A DNA stretch of 64,000 bases from Pseudomonadales bacterium (GTDB taxonomy: Bacteria; Pseudomonadota; Gammaproteobacteria; Pseudomonadales; Azotimanducaceae): contig JAJDVW010000126.1 of NCBI GenBank assembly GCA_022825925.1, positions 33,318 through 97,317 on the forward strand, given 5' to 3'. Shown piece after piece: positions 26,135 through 34,144 of the stretch (its first letter is position 1; each line of letters starts with the position of its first letter). The notes under the pieces were generated by a model. That model was not told where the DNA came from. It made no database searches and worked only from the letters and a program-made list of their open reading frames with translations. The translations under genes were made by a program, and so were the position numbers.

Positions 26135-26446
26135 ATGACCCAAGCCCTGCGATGCTACGCCTATCGCGATGGCGAGACTTGGGAGGCGATCTGCGTCGAC
26201 TTTGACCTTGCGACGTTCGCGCCCAGCCTCGACGAAGTGAAGGCCTCCCTCGTCACCTGCATCGAGCTGTTCCTGGAAGGCGTGGCCGAGGCATCCCCGG
26301 AAGACCGGGCGCATCTGCTGCGCCGCCGGTCTCCCTGGCTCCTGCGCGTCAGGCTGGCGATGCTCGCCTGGTGGTGCAGGCTCGGGACCGACGCGCGTCG
26401 GGCGTTGCGGTTCCACCTCCGACCCGAGGTTCCCGCGCACACCTAG
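26135..26446 (+). CDS. hicB: HicB-like (DUF1902-type) antitoxin protein
   Basis: At 103 residues, the protein opens LRCYAYRDGETWEAICVDFD, the degraded RNase-H-like HicB fold, followed by SLDEVKASLVTCIELFLEGV. The C-terminal half (RRRSPWLLRVRLAMLAWWCR) is an amphipathic basic segment with no recognisable DNA-binding motif. The gene is on the opposite strand to all cas genes and to hicA. Its stop TAG (26444-26446) lies within a CTAG that also supplies the hicA stop. A GTGGAG box precedes the ATG. Confidence 0.7.
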   Translation: MTQALRCYAYRDGETWEAICVDFDLATFAPSLDEVKASLVTCIELFLEGVAEASPEDRAHLLRRRSPWLLRVRLAMLAWWCRLGTDARRALRFHLRPEVPAHT

Positions 26447-26649
26447 CGAAAATGGCTCGCCGCCAGGCCGGACTGACGCCTGATGGCGCCAAGCGTGCCT
26501 ACGGGAACATCGTCTCCTTCGGAGCCCGCGACGGTGACCGTCCGGACCCGCCCCCCGATAGTCCCCTGATAGTGACGGTGGCTTCCTTTCTGCCGGAAAC
26601 GCCGGAAGCCATGCCGCTCCAGCACCCGGATGATCTCGCGGACCTTCAA
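26443..26649 (-). CDS. hicA: HicA-type mRNA interferase toxin
   Basis: The 68-residue protein has the dsRBD-like HicA fold: REIIRVLERHGFRRFRQKGS, then the catalytic His in HRHYQGTIGGRVRTVTVAG, and VPVGTLGAIRRQSGL. HicA cleaves mRNA independently of translation. The TTG start overlaps the final stop of the cas3 frame by 4 nt (TTGA). The gene is convergent with the HicB-like gene, not in the usual cotranscribed order, so the two cannot share one promoter. Confidence 0.8.
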   Translation of the reverse strand: MKVREIIRVLERHGFRRFRQKGSHRHYQGTIGGRVRTVTVAGSEGDDVPVGTLGAIRRQSGLAASHFR

Positions 26650-29010
26650 TCTCCGCTCCGGTTCTCACGCCAGGCAAAATCCGCATCCCCGGCCTGCGCC
26701 GGGGATGACGACCGAGCAAATGCTCCCAAGAAACAACATGCTTGTTTCGACCCGATCGCCGCCGCTGCTCCGAGAGCGCGGAGGGAGGCCCTCGCCCGTG
26801 GCGGGATCTGAACGACGTATGGTGGCAATGCGCGGGCGATCCCACTCGGGCGCTCCTCCCGTTCCAACCGCCTGATCAGGCGCTCCGCTCTGTTGTCGTC
26901 GCCGTCGGATCCCGCGTACGGGACGATTACGGGGACCAAGGGCGTTTCGATCATGCGAAACTTGGCGGCGATGGTCTCGAACGGAAAATCGAGCGTCCGC
27001 CCGTGCTCACGGATGGTCTGCAGGACGCGCTTCGCATCGAGCGCGTCCGTGCCCTTCAGCCAGTAGAGTTTCTGGAAGTAGTCCTCGATTCGCATCCAGG
27101 GAAGCTGGATCGTCGGCATGACACCGGAGCACCTCGCGCGCGCCGCGTCCGCGGACTGTCCGACCTCGGCTGGTGGCTTGCGTCCCTCCGCCTCGGTCGG
27201 CTCGAAGACGAAAACGTCGCCGCATTCCAGGTGGCCTTCGCGGTTGCAGCGGCCGGCGGCCTGGATAATCGACTCAAGCCCTGCTTCGGCTCGCCAGACC
27301 ACCGGGAAGTCCAGATCTACGCCTGCCTCCACGAGGGAGGTCGCGATCAGGCGGACGGGCCCGCCTTCCCGCAAGTGTGCGCGTACGGACTCCAGTTTCC
27401 GTTGGCGGTGACGGGCGCACATCAGTGTCGTGAGGTGCACGGCGCCGTCGAGGTCGCGGATGCACTCGTACAGTTCCCGTGCGTGACGGCGGGTGTTGAC
27501 GATGGCGAGCGTCTGGTGCGAATCGCGTAGCCGTTCCGACAGGTCGTCGTCGCCCATCGGCTCCTGCTGACGGAGAATCCGGGTACGCCTGAGGCGCTGG
27601 TGGAGTCGCCGTGGTTCGGGGGCGAGTTCGCGCACGTTATCGAACCCGCCCCTGAACCCGTCCGACTCGCGTAGCGCGGGTTGGGTGGCAGTGCAGAGCA
27701 CCACGCTGGTCCGCCAATTCCGGGCCAGTTCGTCCAGCGTGGTGACGCAGGGACGCAGGTACTGGAGCGGAAGCGTCTGCGCTTCGTCCAGGATGACCAC
27801 GCTGTCGGCGATGTTGTGCAGCTTGCGGCAGCGCGAGGGCTTGTTGGCGAACAGGCTCTCGAAAAACTGTACGGCGGTGGTGACCACGACGGGCGCGTCC
27901 CAGTTCTCCATTGCCAGCCGCAGCTTGTCCCGTGCTTCCCGTTGGCCCACTCGTCGTTCGTCGAAGGTGCTGTGGTGCTCGACTACGAAATCGGGCTCGC
28001 CTGCGGCTTCGTCCTGCAACGCCTGGCGGAACACCTCAGCCGTCTGCTCGATGACACTCATGTAGGGAATGACATAGATGATGCGCGCCAGGCGGTGCTG
28101 CAGTGCGTGATCGAGCGCGAAGGCGAGCGACGTGAGAGTCTTCCCGCCGCCTGTAGGCACGGTCAGGGAAAACATGCCCGGGGGCTCCCCCGCCTTTTGA
28201 CGTGCGTGCGTCAGCACTTCGTCGCGCAGGTCGTTCAGGGGGTTGGCGGTGGCGCTCGCCGCGAGTGTGGCGAGATGGGCGTCCAGCCGGTTCCGTAGTT
28301 GGCGGAGGGGTGGGTGCTGCCCGCGGGGCCGCGACGTTCCCTCCAGCTTGTCGTAACACGCTTCCGTATCCAGCCAGTCGGCATCCACCAGCGCGGAGAA
28401 CAGCATCCGGACGAAGAACGCCGCGCAGAATCCGTTGGTTTCCGGGTTACGTGGACGAAGAAGGGGTGTCGAGACCTCATGATGGCCGGGAAGCTCAACT
28501 TCGCGCCTCCAAGCGGGAGCCAGCTTGGGGACCCTCTCGCGCAGACGGTCCGTGAGGGCCGTAACGCGATCGCCGTTCACGCCGTTGGCGAGCCCTGCGT
28601 GATGGCCTGCGATACAGAACGCCAGCATCTTTCCGAGGCGCTCACCGTAACGCTCGATTGCGATCTTTGCGCCAGCGGTGGAGTGATTGACCCGCGCGGT
28701 CGCCCCTTCCAGGCGCTCCTGGAATTTCCTCGGAGTACTTCCCGAGGTCGTGCAGTATCCCAGCCACACGCCCGACGTCACTGCCGCTCACCGCTCTGAG
28801 GAACGCCGCTGCTCGCGCGCCCGTCCCGTCGAGGTGCTCGGCGAGTTCGTGCCACTGGTCCCGGTCTTCCGGGGAGCCGCCGCTATGAGCGTAGTACCGG
28901 ACATCGCTATGGTCATCCGCAGCCGTGCGCGTTGGGGTCACGCTCCCTCTCGTCCACACCGTCGTGCGCGGGCCAGACCCGGTGGTCGAAGCGAGTAGAA
29001 CACACCGCAA
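26646..29010 (-). pseudogene. cas3: cas3 (HD nuclease-helicase, type I-C), frameshifted and 3'-truncated
   Basis: The HD part (RYYAHSGGSPEDRDQWHELA, GRVAGILHDLGKYSEE) lies in one frame. One extra A near 28737 shifts the rest, which resumes as FQERLEGATARVNHSTAGA. The helicase is complete in motifs: CIAGHHAGLANG, VPTGGGKTLTSLAFALDHAL (Walker A), VVILDEAQTLPLQY, LIATSLVEAGVDLDFPVVWR and IIQAAGRCNREGHLECG. The last 50 or so residues of a normal Cas3 are replaced by unrelated codons near a REP-like hairpin. Cas3 degrades target DNA recruited by Cascade. The 5' start is unclear; 29010 is a TTG. Confidence 0.88.
26684..26707. repeat. REP-like palindrome at the broken 3' end of cas3
   Basis: CATCCCCGGC, a 4-nt loop CTGC, and GCCGGGGATG form a perfect 10-bp hairpin, followed by ACGA. 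cas3 similarity ends about 40 codons before the stop, close to this element. It may mark the deletion or insertion point that removed the cas3 3' end. Confidence 0.55.
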
Positions 29011-29121
29011 GCATGCGATGTCGACGGCGAGGCCGTCCGTATGGCAAGCGCTGCGAGACGGGATGTACCCGTTCCCGGCCTCCGGATGAGCATCCGGCTT
29101 GAGCCTGACGCGGAGACGCAG

Positions 29122-29955
29122 CTACGCGATGGCGGCGTTGACCCTCGGCATGACCTCCCCGGCCAGCAGCGACATGGAGCGCGTCATCCGTTCCTTGTCG
29201 GTCCAGTCCTGGGCCGTGAGCATCAGCGTGCCGAAGTGGCCGATCTCGTCGCGCAGCGCCAGGGTTTTCTCGGTGACGGTCTCGGGGCTGCCGTAGATCG
29301 TGAAGTTGTCGCGCAGCGCCTCGTGCTTGAGCGCCGCGGGATCGTCGCCCTCGTTGACTACGAACGGCCCCTTCATGTCCCCGCGCTCGAAGATCCGGAA
29401 CAGGTAGCTGAAGTACCAGTCCGTGCTGGCTTCGGCGGTCTTCACGAATGCCTCGGCCGCCGCGTCCGTTTCGTCGACGTGGATGTTGCGCGCGACGCGC
29501 CAGATCTCGGGGTCGGTCGGGTGGCCGGCCTTGGCCGCCGCCTCGGCGTAGACCTCCCAGTGGGACTTGACCGACCAGGTGCCGATGAAGTTGGCCGAGA
29601 TCGGGATGTAGCCGCGCGAGCCGGCGAACTTGATCGACCCGGAGAAAGGGCTCATCGCCGAGACGGCGATCGGCGGATACGGCTTCTGGTACGGCTTGGC
29701 CATGTAGCCGGGCCCGATGTCGTCGTGGATCCAGTCCTTCAGCGAAATCTGCCAGTACTCGCCGTCGAACTCGTAGGGCGGGTCCGAGGTCCAGATGTCG
29801 ACCATGATGTCGATGGCCTCGACCATCATGGCGTTGCGGTCCGCCTCCATCACGCCGAAGAGTTCGAGGGCGATCTGCCCCGCCGTGGCCCCGCCGTCAC
29901 CGCCGGGTGGTACTGCACCAGCGAGGGCTATAATCCCGCGCCTCCTGCCCGCCAC
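29122..29955 (-). pseudogene. LLM-class flavin-dependent oxidoreductase, 5'-truncated
   Basis: Similarity to luciferase-like monooxygenases covers ALELFGVMEADRNAMMVEAI, DIMVDIWTSDPPYEFDGEYW, YQKPYPPIAVSAMSPFSGS and the C-terminal ERMTRSMSLLAGEVMPRVNA. About the first 100 residues, with strands 1-3 of the TIM barrel and part of the FMN site, are missing. The sequence before TAGQIALELF is unrelated and arginine-rich. The truncation point is next to the nudE promoter region. A functional enzyme is unlikely, although the remaining frame is open. Confidence 0.7.
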
Positions 29956-29969
29956 GCCCTCCCCAAATT

Positions 29970-30002
29970 TTCATGCCCCTCCCCGTTTCATGCCCCTCCC
30001 CG
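29970..30002. repeat. 16-nt tandem repeat spanning two candidate nudE starts
   Basis: TTCATGCCCCTCCCCG occurs at 29970-29985 and 29987-30002. Each copy holds an ATG; only the second (29990) is in frame with nudE. The first ATG is in another frame and could compete for initiation. Confidence 0.6.
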
Positions 30003-30535
30003 AAATCCTGAAGGCGACCCGCGTCGCCGAGAGCCGGTTCTTCCATGTCGAGGCTCTGGACCTGCGCTTCTCGAACGGCGTGGAGCGGCGCTACGAGCGG
30101 CTCCCGCCCCGGGGCCGGCAGGCGGTGATCGTCGTGGCCGTGACGGCGGACGAGCAGGTCGTGCTGGTCAAGGAGTACCTGGCGGGCCTGCACAAGTACG
30201 AACTGGGCCTGCCGAAGGGCACGGTCAGCCATCCGGGGGAGACCTTCGAGGAAGCCGCCGACCGTGAACTCAAGGAGGAGGCCGGCTTCGGCGCGCGCCG
30301 CATCGAGTACCTGCGGGAACTGAGCGTCGCCCCTTCGCACATGGGATTCACGGTGCATGCCATGCTGGCGCGGGACCTCTATCCCGAGCGTCTGCCCGGG
30401 GACGAACCCGAGCCCCCGGAAGTGCGGACCTGGCCGCTGGCGGCCATCGACGACCTCTTCCTGTCGAACGAACTGAGCGAGGCGCGCTCGCTGGCGGCCA
30501 TCCGCGTCGCGCAGATCCACATGGGCCGCGGCTGA
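29990..30535 (+). CDS. nudE: ADP-compounds hydrolase NudE (Nudix)
   Basis: The 181-residue protein has a Nudix box starting GLPKGTVSHPGETFEEAADR and continuing ELKEEAGF (GX5EX7REUXEEXGU). The N-terminal part ESRFFHVEALDLRFSNG and VVLVKEYLAGLHKYE match NudE. It hydrolyses ADP-ribose, NADH and diadenosine compounds. cysQ follows 5 nt downstream, a conserved gammaproteobacterial pair that recycles nucleotide by-products. Confidence 0.9.
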   Translation: MPLPEILKATRVAESRFFHVEALDLRFSNGVERRYERLPPRGRQAVIVVAVTADEQVVLVKEYLAGLHKYELGLPKGTVSHPGETFEEAADRELKEEAGFGARRIEYLRELSVAPSHMGFTVHAMLARDLYPERLPGDEPEPPEVRTWPLAAIDDLFLSNELSEARSLAAIRVAQIHMGRG

Positions 30536-30540
30536 CCGCG

Positions 30541-31365
30541 GTGCCGGGCACCTCCGGGCTGCACGCCGACCTCGTCGGCATCGTGCGCCGCGCCGGCGCC
30601 GAGATCATGGACGTGTACGCCACGGACTTCGATGTCGAGACGAAGTCCGACAGCTCGCCCGTGACCGAGGCGGACCTGCGCGCTCATGCCGTGATCGTCG
30701 CGGGGCTTCTGGAGCTGACGCCCGACATTCCCATCCTTTCCGAGGAATCGGAGCCGCCAGGGTTCGAGACACGTGCGACGTGGTCCCGCTACTGGCTCGT
30801 GGACCCGCTGGACGGCACCAAGGAGTTCGTGGGCCGGAACGGCGAGTTCACGGTGAACATCGCGCTGATCGACGACCACCGGCCCGTGCTCGGCGTGGTC
30901 GGGGTCCCCGCGCAGGACACGGTGTTCGTCGGCGATGTCGTCGCCGGGGAGGCATACAAGGAGACGGGGACCGGGCGCGAGCGGCTCGGGACGCGCCGGC
31001 TGGCGGGCGGGGGCCTCACCGTTGTCGCCAGCAGGAGCCACGGCGGCGACAGGCTCGAGCGCTACCTCGACGCCGTCGCGGATGCCCTGGGGCCGGTCGC
31101 CCGGCGGCCCGTCGGGAGTTCGCTGAAGCTGTGTCTCCTGGCAGAGGGGGAAGCCGACTTCTATCCCCGGCTCGGCCCCACGTCGGAATGGGACATCGCG
31201 GCCGCCCATGCGGTCCTCGCGGCGGCGGGCGGCACGGTGCGCCTGTTCGACGGACGCGCCCTTGAATACAACACGAAGGCCTCGTTCCTGAACCCGGAGT
31301 TCATGGCCGTGGGGGATCCCGCCTTCCCGTGGGAGGAGCGTCTGCCCCCCGCGCCGGGCCCGTAG
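30541..31365 (+). CDS. cysQ: 3'(2'),5'-bisphosphate nucleotidase CysQ
   Basis: The 274-residue protein carries the inositol-monophosphatase-fold metal motifs. They are KSDSSPVTEADLRAH, ILSEESEPP, the signature LVDPLDGTKEFVGRNGEFTV and the C-terminal TSEWDIAAAHAVL. CysQ removes phosphoadenosine phosphate made during sulfate assimilation and coenzyme-A transfer. The GTG start is at 30541 in operon with nudE. Confidence 0.92.
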   Translation: MPGTSGLHADLVGIVRRAGAEIMDVYATDFDVETKSDSSPVTEADLRAHAVIVAGLLELTPDIPILSEESEPPGFETRATWSRYWLVDPLDGTKEFVGRNGEFTVNIALIDDHRPVLGVVGVPAQDTVFVGDVVAGEAYKETGTGRERLGTRRLAGGGLTVVASRSHGGDRLERYLDAVADALGPVARRPVGSSLKLCLLAEGEADFYPRLGPTSEWDIAAAHAVLAAAGGTVRLFDGRALEYNTKASFLNPEFMAVGDPAFPWEERLPPAPGP

Positions 31366-31405
31366 CGCATAACATACTGCCGCGCTAACGGACGGGAGAG
31401 CACCC

Positions 31406-31828
31406 TTGGCGGAACTGAAACCGCGTTCGCTGCCCGAGCCCACCCCGGAGACCCAGCACTTCTGGGACGGGACGCGGGCGGGCGAGATCAGACTGCAACG
31501 CTGCCGCGACTGCGGCGCCATCTACTTTCCGCCGCGGCCGTTCTGTCCCGAATGCGGCAGCCGGGACGTCGAGGTGTTCGTGGCCAGCGGGCGGGGCTCG
31601 CTCCTGAGCTATGTCATCAACCACCGGCCGCACCCCTCCTTCGACGGCCCGTACGCGATCGCCGTGGTAAAGCTCGACGAGGGCCCGACGCTGCTGTCCA
31701 ACATCGTCGACTGCCCGCAGACGCCGGAGGCGCTGGTGCTCGACATGCCGCTCGAAGTGGTCTTCGCGGAGCAGAACGAGACCATCACGCTGCCGCTCTT
31801 CCGGCCGGCCAATGGAGGTGCGTCATGA
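31406..31828 (+). CDS. Zn-ribbon OB-fold (DUF35) protein, second copy
   Basis: The 140-residue protein has TQHFWDGTRAGE-type opening (ETQHFWDGTRAGEIRLQ), a zinc ribbon CRDCGAIYFPPRPFCPECGS, and an OB fold (GRGSLLSYVINHRPH, PYAIAVVKLDEGP). It is the accessory subunit of the following thiolase-like protein; the ATGA overlap of stop and start couples them. It is clearly related to 9676-10131, but diverged. Confidence 0.85.
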   Translation: MAELKPRSLPEPTPETQHFWDGTRAGEIRLQRCRDCGAIYFPPRPFCPECGSRDVEVFVASGRGSLLSYVINHRPHPSFDGPYAIAVVKLDEGPTLLSNIVDCPQTPEALVLDMPLEVVFAEQNETITLPLFRPANGGAS

Positions 31829-32967
31829 CCGGTGTCGCCATCGTCGGTGCCGCCGAGACGAGCAAACTCGGCCGCATCCCGCACCTGAGCCAGATCCAGC
31901 TCCACGCGGACGCCGCGCTCAACACCCTGGCGGACGCCGGCCTCAAGCCCTCCGATATCGACGGGGTGGCCACCGCCGGGGCGACGCCGACGGACATCGT
32001 CCACTACCTCGGCATCACGCCGCGCTGGGTGGACGGCACCAGCGTGGGCGGGTGCTCGTTCATGCTGCACGTGCGCCACGCCGTAGCCGCGATCCTGGCC
32101 GGACAGGCCGACACCGTGCTCATCACCCACGGCGAGAGCGGACGCTCGGGCGTCGGCCGCGGCGGATACCGAGGCGGAGGCGGCTCGAGCCTGGCCGGGC
32201 AGTTCGAAGGCCCGTACGGCGGCATGGGCCCGACGACGATGTTCACCATCGGCGTGCTCCGCTACATGAAGGACTACGGGCTGACCCACGAGCAGCTCGC
32301 CTCCGTCGCCGTCGTGCAGCGGGAATGGGCGGGACGCAACCCGCGCGCGTCGTGGCGCGACCCGATCACCGTCGACGACGTGTTCGCCTCCAGGATGATC
32401 GCCTACCCCTTCCACAAGCTGGAGTGCTGCCTCGTCACGGACGGCGGCGGCGCGCTCATCCTGACGAAGGCCGAACGCGCCGCCGACTTCCCGCAGCCTC
32501 CCGTGCACATCCTCGGGACCGGCGAAAGCGTGGAGACGCCCATGGTCAGCCAGATGCAGGACCTGCGGTCGTCGCGGGCCTTCCGCGTCGCCGGCGGGGA
32601 GGCGATGCGGACGGCCGGGATCACGCACTCGGACGTCGACCACATGATGGTCTACGACGCGTTCGCGCACCTCCCGATCTGGGGGCTCGAGGACCTCGGC
32701 TTCGTCGCGCGCGGCGAGGCCGGTCCCTTCATCGCCGAAGGCAACACCCGGCCCGGCGGCGCCCTGCCGCTCAACACCAACGGGGGCGGCCTCTCCTACA
32801 TGCACTCCGGGATGTACGGCATGTACGCCCTGCAGGAGAGCGTCCGGCAGATGCGCGGCACGGCGCCGGCGCAGGTCGAAGGCGCGGAAGTGTCGCTCTG
32901 CCTGGGCGTCGGCGGCATGTTCGCGGCATCGGGCTGCATCGTCATGGGAACCGCCGCGACGGTCTGA
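31825..32967 (+). CDS. Thiolase-like protein, second copy
   Basis: The 380-residue protein has VAIVGAAETSKLGRIP, TSVGGCSFMLHVRHAVAAIL (Cys at the nucleophile position), LECCLVTDGGGALILT and LPLNTNGGGLSYMHSGMYGM, matching copy 1 motif for motif. GGAGG at 31814 supports the ATG at 31825. The protein likely handles an acyl-CoA different from that of copy 1, since the middle regions differ. A role in aromatic, steroid or branched acid catabolism is possible. Confidence 0.8.
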   Translation: MTGVAIVGAAETSKLGRIPHLSQIQLHADAALNTLADAGLKPSDIDGVATAGATPTDIVHYLGITPRWVDGTSVGGCSFMLHVRHAVAAILAGQADTVLITHGESGRSGVGRGGYRGGGGSSLAGQFEGPYGGMGPTTMFTIGVLRYMKDYGLTHEQLASVAVVQREWAGRNPRASWRDPITVDDVFASRMIAYPFHKLECCLVTDGGGALILTKAERAADFPQPPVHILGTGESVETPMVSQMQDLRSSRAFRVAGGEAMRTAGITHSDVDHMMVYDAFAHLPIWGLEDLGFVARGEAGPFIAEGNTRPGGALPLNTNGGGLSYMHSGMYGMYALQESVRQMRGTAPAQVEGAEVSLCLGVGGMFAASGCIVMGTAATV

Positions 32968-33335
32968 CACGCGACCGCTCGCGCCGGGTGACCGGCTGCG
33001 GGGATTTCGAAGGAGGTCGGGAGGTTTGGCCTCACCGGCCGGCTGCTACAAGTGTTTTCGCCCTGCCGAGGAGAATGACACTGTATCTATATACAGACCG
33101 GCCAGTGAGGGTTCGGAATATACACACGTCGATTTGCGGAAAAAAGACGGTTGGGGGCTCTCGGGTGGTTTCAGCGTGAAATCTCCAAGCATGTCAGTCG
33201 CTTAAGCTTTCACGTTCCATACTTTCTTCAGTTTTTCGCGCGAGTAAGCGACTGATTCGGGGCGGTTACCAGCGGTCTCGGCGACTCGCTGACGGTCTGG
33301 ACAAGCCGTTCCGACGCCGCGGAAAGGGCCGGACG
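32968..33335. other. Lower-GC intergenic region with a long inverted repeat
   Basis: No gene was found. The stretch is more AT-rich than its neighbours (33060-33250). It contains a perfect 11-bp inverted repeat, TCAGTCGCTTA (33194-33204) and TAAGCGACTGA (33245-33255), enclosing 40 nt. It could be a terminator or the scar of a mobile element. Confidence 0.5.
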
Positions 33336-33731
33336 CTAGTCGGGTCGTTCCAGCAGCTCGACGTAGGCTTCCAGGAATCCGTCGCGGTCGATGTTGCCCG
33401 CGGCGAGTTCGATGACCAGGTCGGCGAGTTCCATCTGGTGGGCGGTGGCGACGATGTCGTGACCGTTCATCAGCAGGACAAGGTCGCCCAGGGCGAGGGC
33501 CGTGCGCTTGTTCGCATCGTTGAAGGGATGTCCGACGGTGAACGCGTACACGACAAAGGCCGCGACCTGTGCGACCGTCGGCTCGTCGAAATCGTATGCA
33601 AGGTTCATCTGGACTCGACCGAGCACGGCGCCGACCGATGTGTCCAATCGGGAACCCGGCAATCCGCCGTGTCTCGCCAAAAGGTGTTCATGCAGGTCGG
33701 CGACCTGCTGCTCCGTCGGCAGCGCGATCAT
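33336..33731 (-). CDS. doc: Doc-type Fic-domain toxin
   Basis: The 131-residue protein has the Fic/Doc active loop VGHPFNDANKRTA (HxFx(D/A)NKR) near residue 66 and a family-typical start (EQQVADLHEHLLARHGGLPG). Doc phosphorylates elongation factor Tu and halts translation. The start overlaps the antitoxin stop by 4 nt. All key residues are present, so this module appears functional. Confidence 0.9.
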   Translation of the reverse strand: MIALPTEQQVADLHEHLLARHGGLPGSRLDTSVGAVLGRVQMNLAYDFDEPTVAQVAAFVVYAFTVGHPFNDANKRTALALGDLVLLMNGHDIVATAHQMELADLVIELAAGNIDRDGFLEAYVELLERPD

Positions 33732-33946
33732 CGCTTCGCGAGGTAGGCGAGCACCTCCGATCGCTGATCAAGGATCGACTGGGTGAGTTCCGCTACCCGG
33801 GCGTCGTCCAGCGTGTCGAACGCCAGGGACTCCGCCGGCACGTAGAACCCTTCCACCTTGCTGTTGCGCAGGATCGCGGTCGGTTTCTTCTCGTCCAGGA
33901 TCCGACTGGCCTGCCGCTTGAGCTCGGTCATCGTCACGTACCGCAT
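33728..33946 (-). CDS. phd: Phd/YefM-like antitoxin partner of Doc
   Basis: The 72-residue protein reads YVTMTELKRQASRILDEKKP then TAILRNSKVEGFYVPAESL, a Phd/RelB-like N-terminal DNA-binding fold. A short acidic and hydrophobic tail would lie in the Doc groove. The ATG at 33946 follows a palindromic operator by about 20 nt. A longer open frame upstream is accidental. Confidence 0.82.
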   Translation of the reverse strand: MRYVTMTELKRQASRILDEKKPTAILRNSKVEGFYVPAESLAFDTLDDARVAELTQSILDQRSEVLAYLAKR

Positions 33947-33965
33947 TGGCGCTCTGGTGGGTGCT

Positions 33966-33996
33966 GATATCGGTGCTGAATGGTGGCACCGATATC
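33966..33996. promoter_or_regulatory. Palindromic operator upstream of phd-doc
   Basis: GATATCGGTGC (33966-33976) and GCACCGATATC (33986-33996) are perfect 11-bp inverted arms with a 9-nt spacer, ending 20 nt upstream of the phd ATG. The position and symmetry suit binding of Phd dimers for conditional cooperativity. Confidence 0.65.
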
Positions 33997-34144
33997 GGCA
34001 TCTGTCAAAGCGAACGTCAGTCGGACGCAGGCGGGCAGCTTGACTTGCTATCCGCAACCGGTCGAAATTGACCGCTCCACCCGATCGGCCACGGCGCTCT
34101 CTTCGAATGCTTGAAGGTGGCTGATCGCCTCGCGAGGAGACCAG

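Noticed and set aside
29122..29955. LLM gene as a functional short protein
   Set aside because: About 100 N-terminal residues with part of the FMN site are missing, and the residues replacing them do not resemble the family.
33194..33255. Integron attC site
   Set aside because: The arms lack the GTTRRRY/RYYYAAC core sites, and no integrase or cassettes are nearby.
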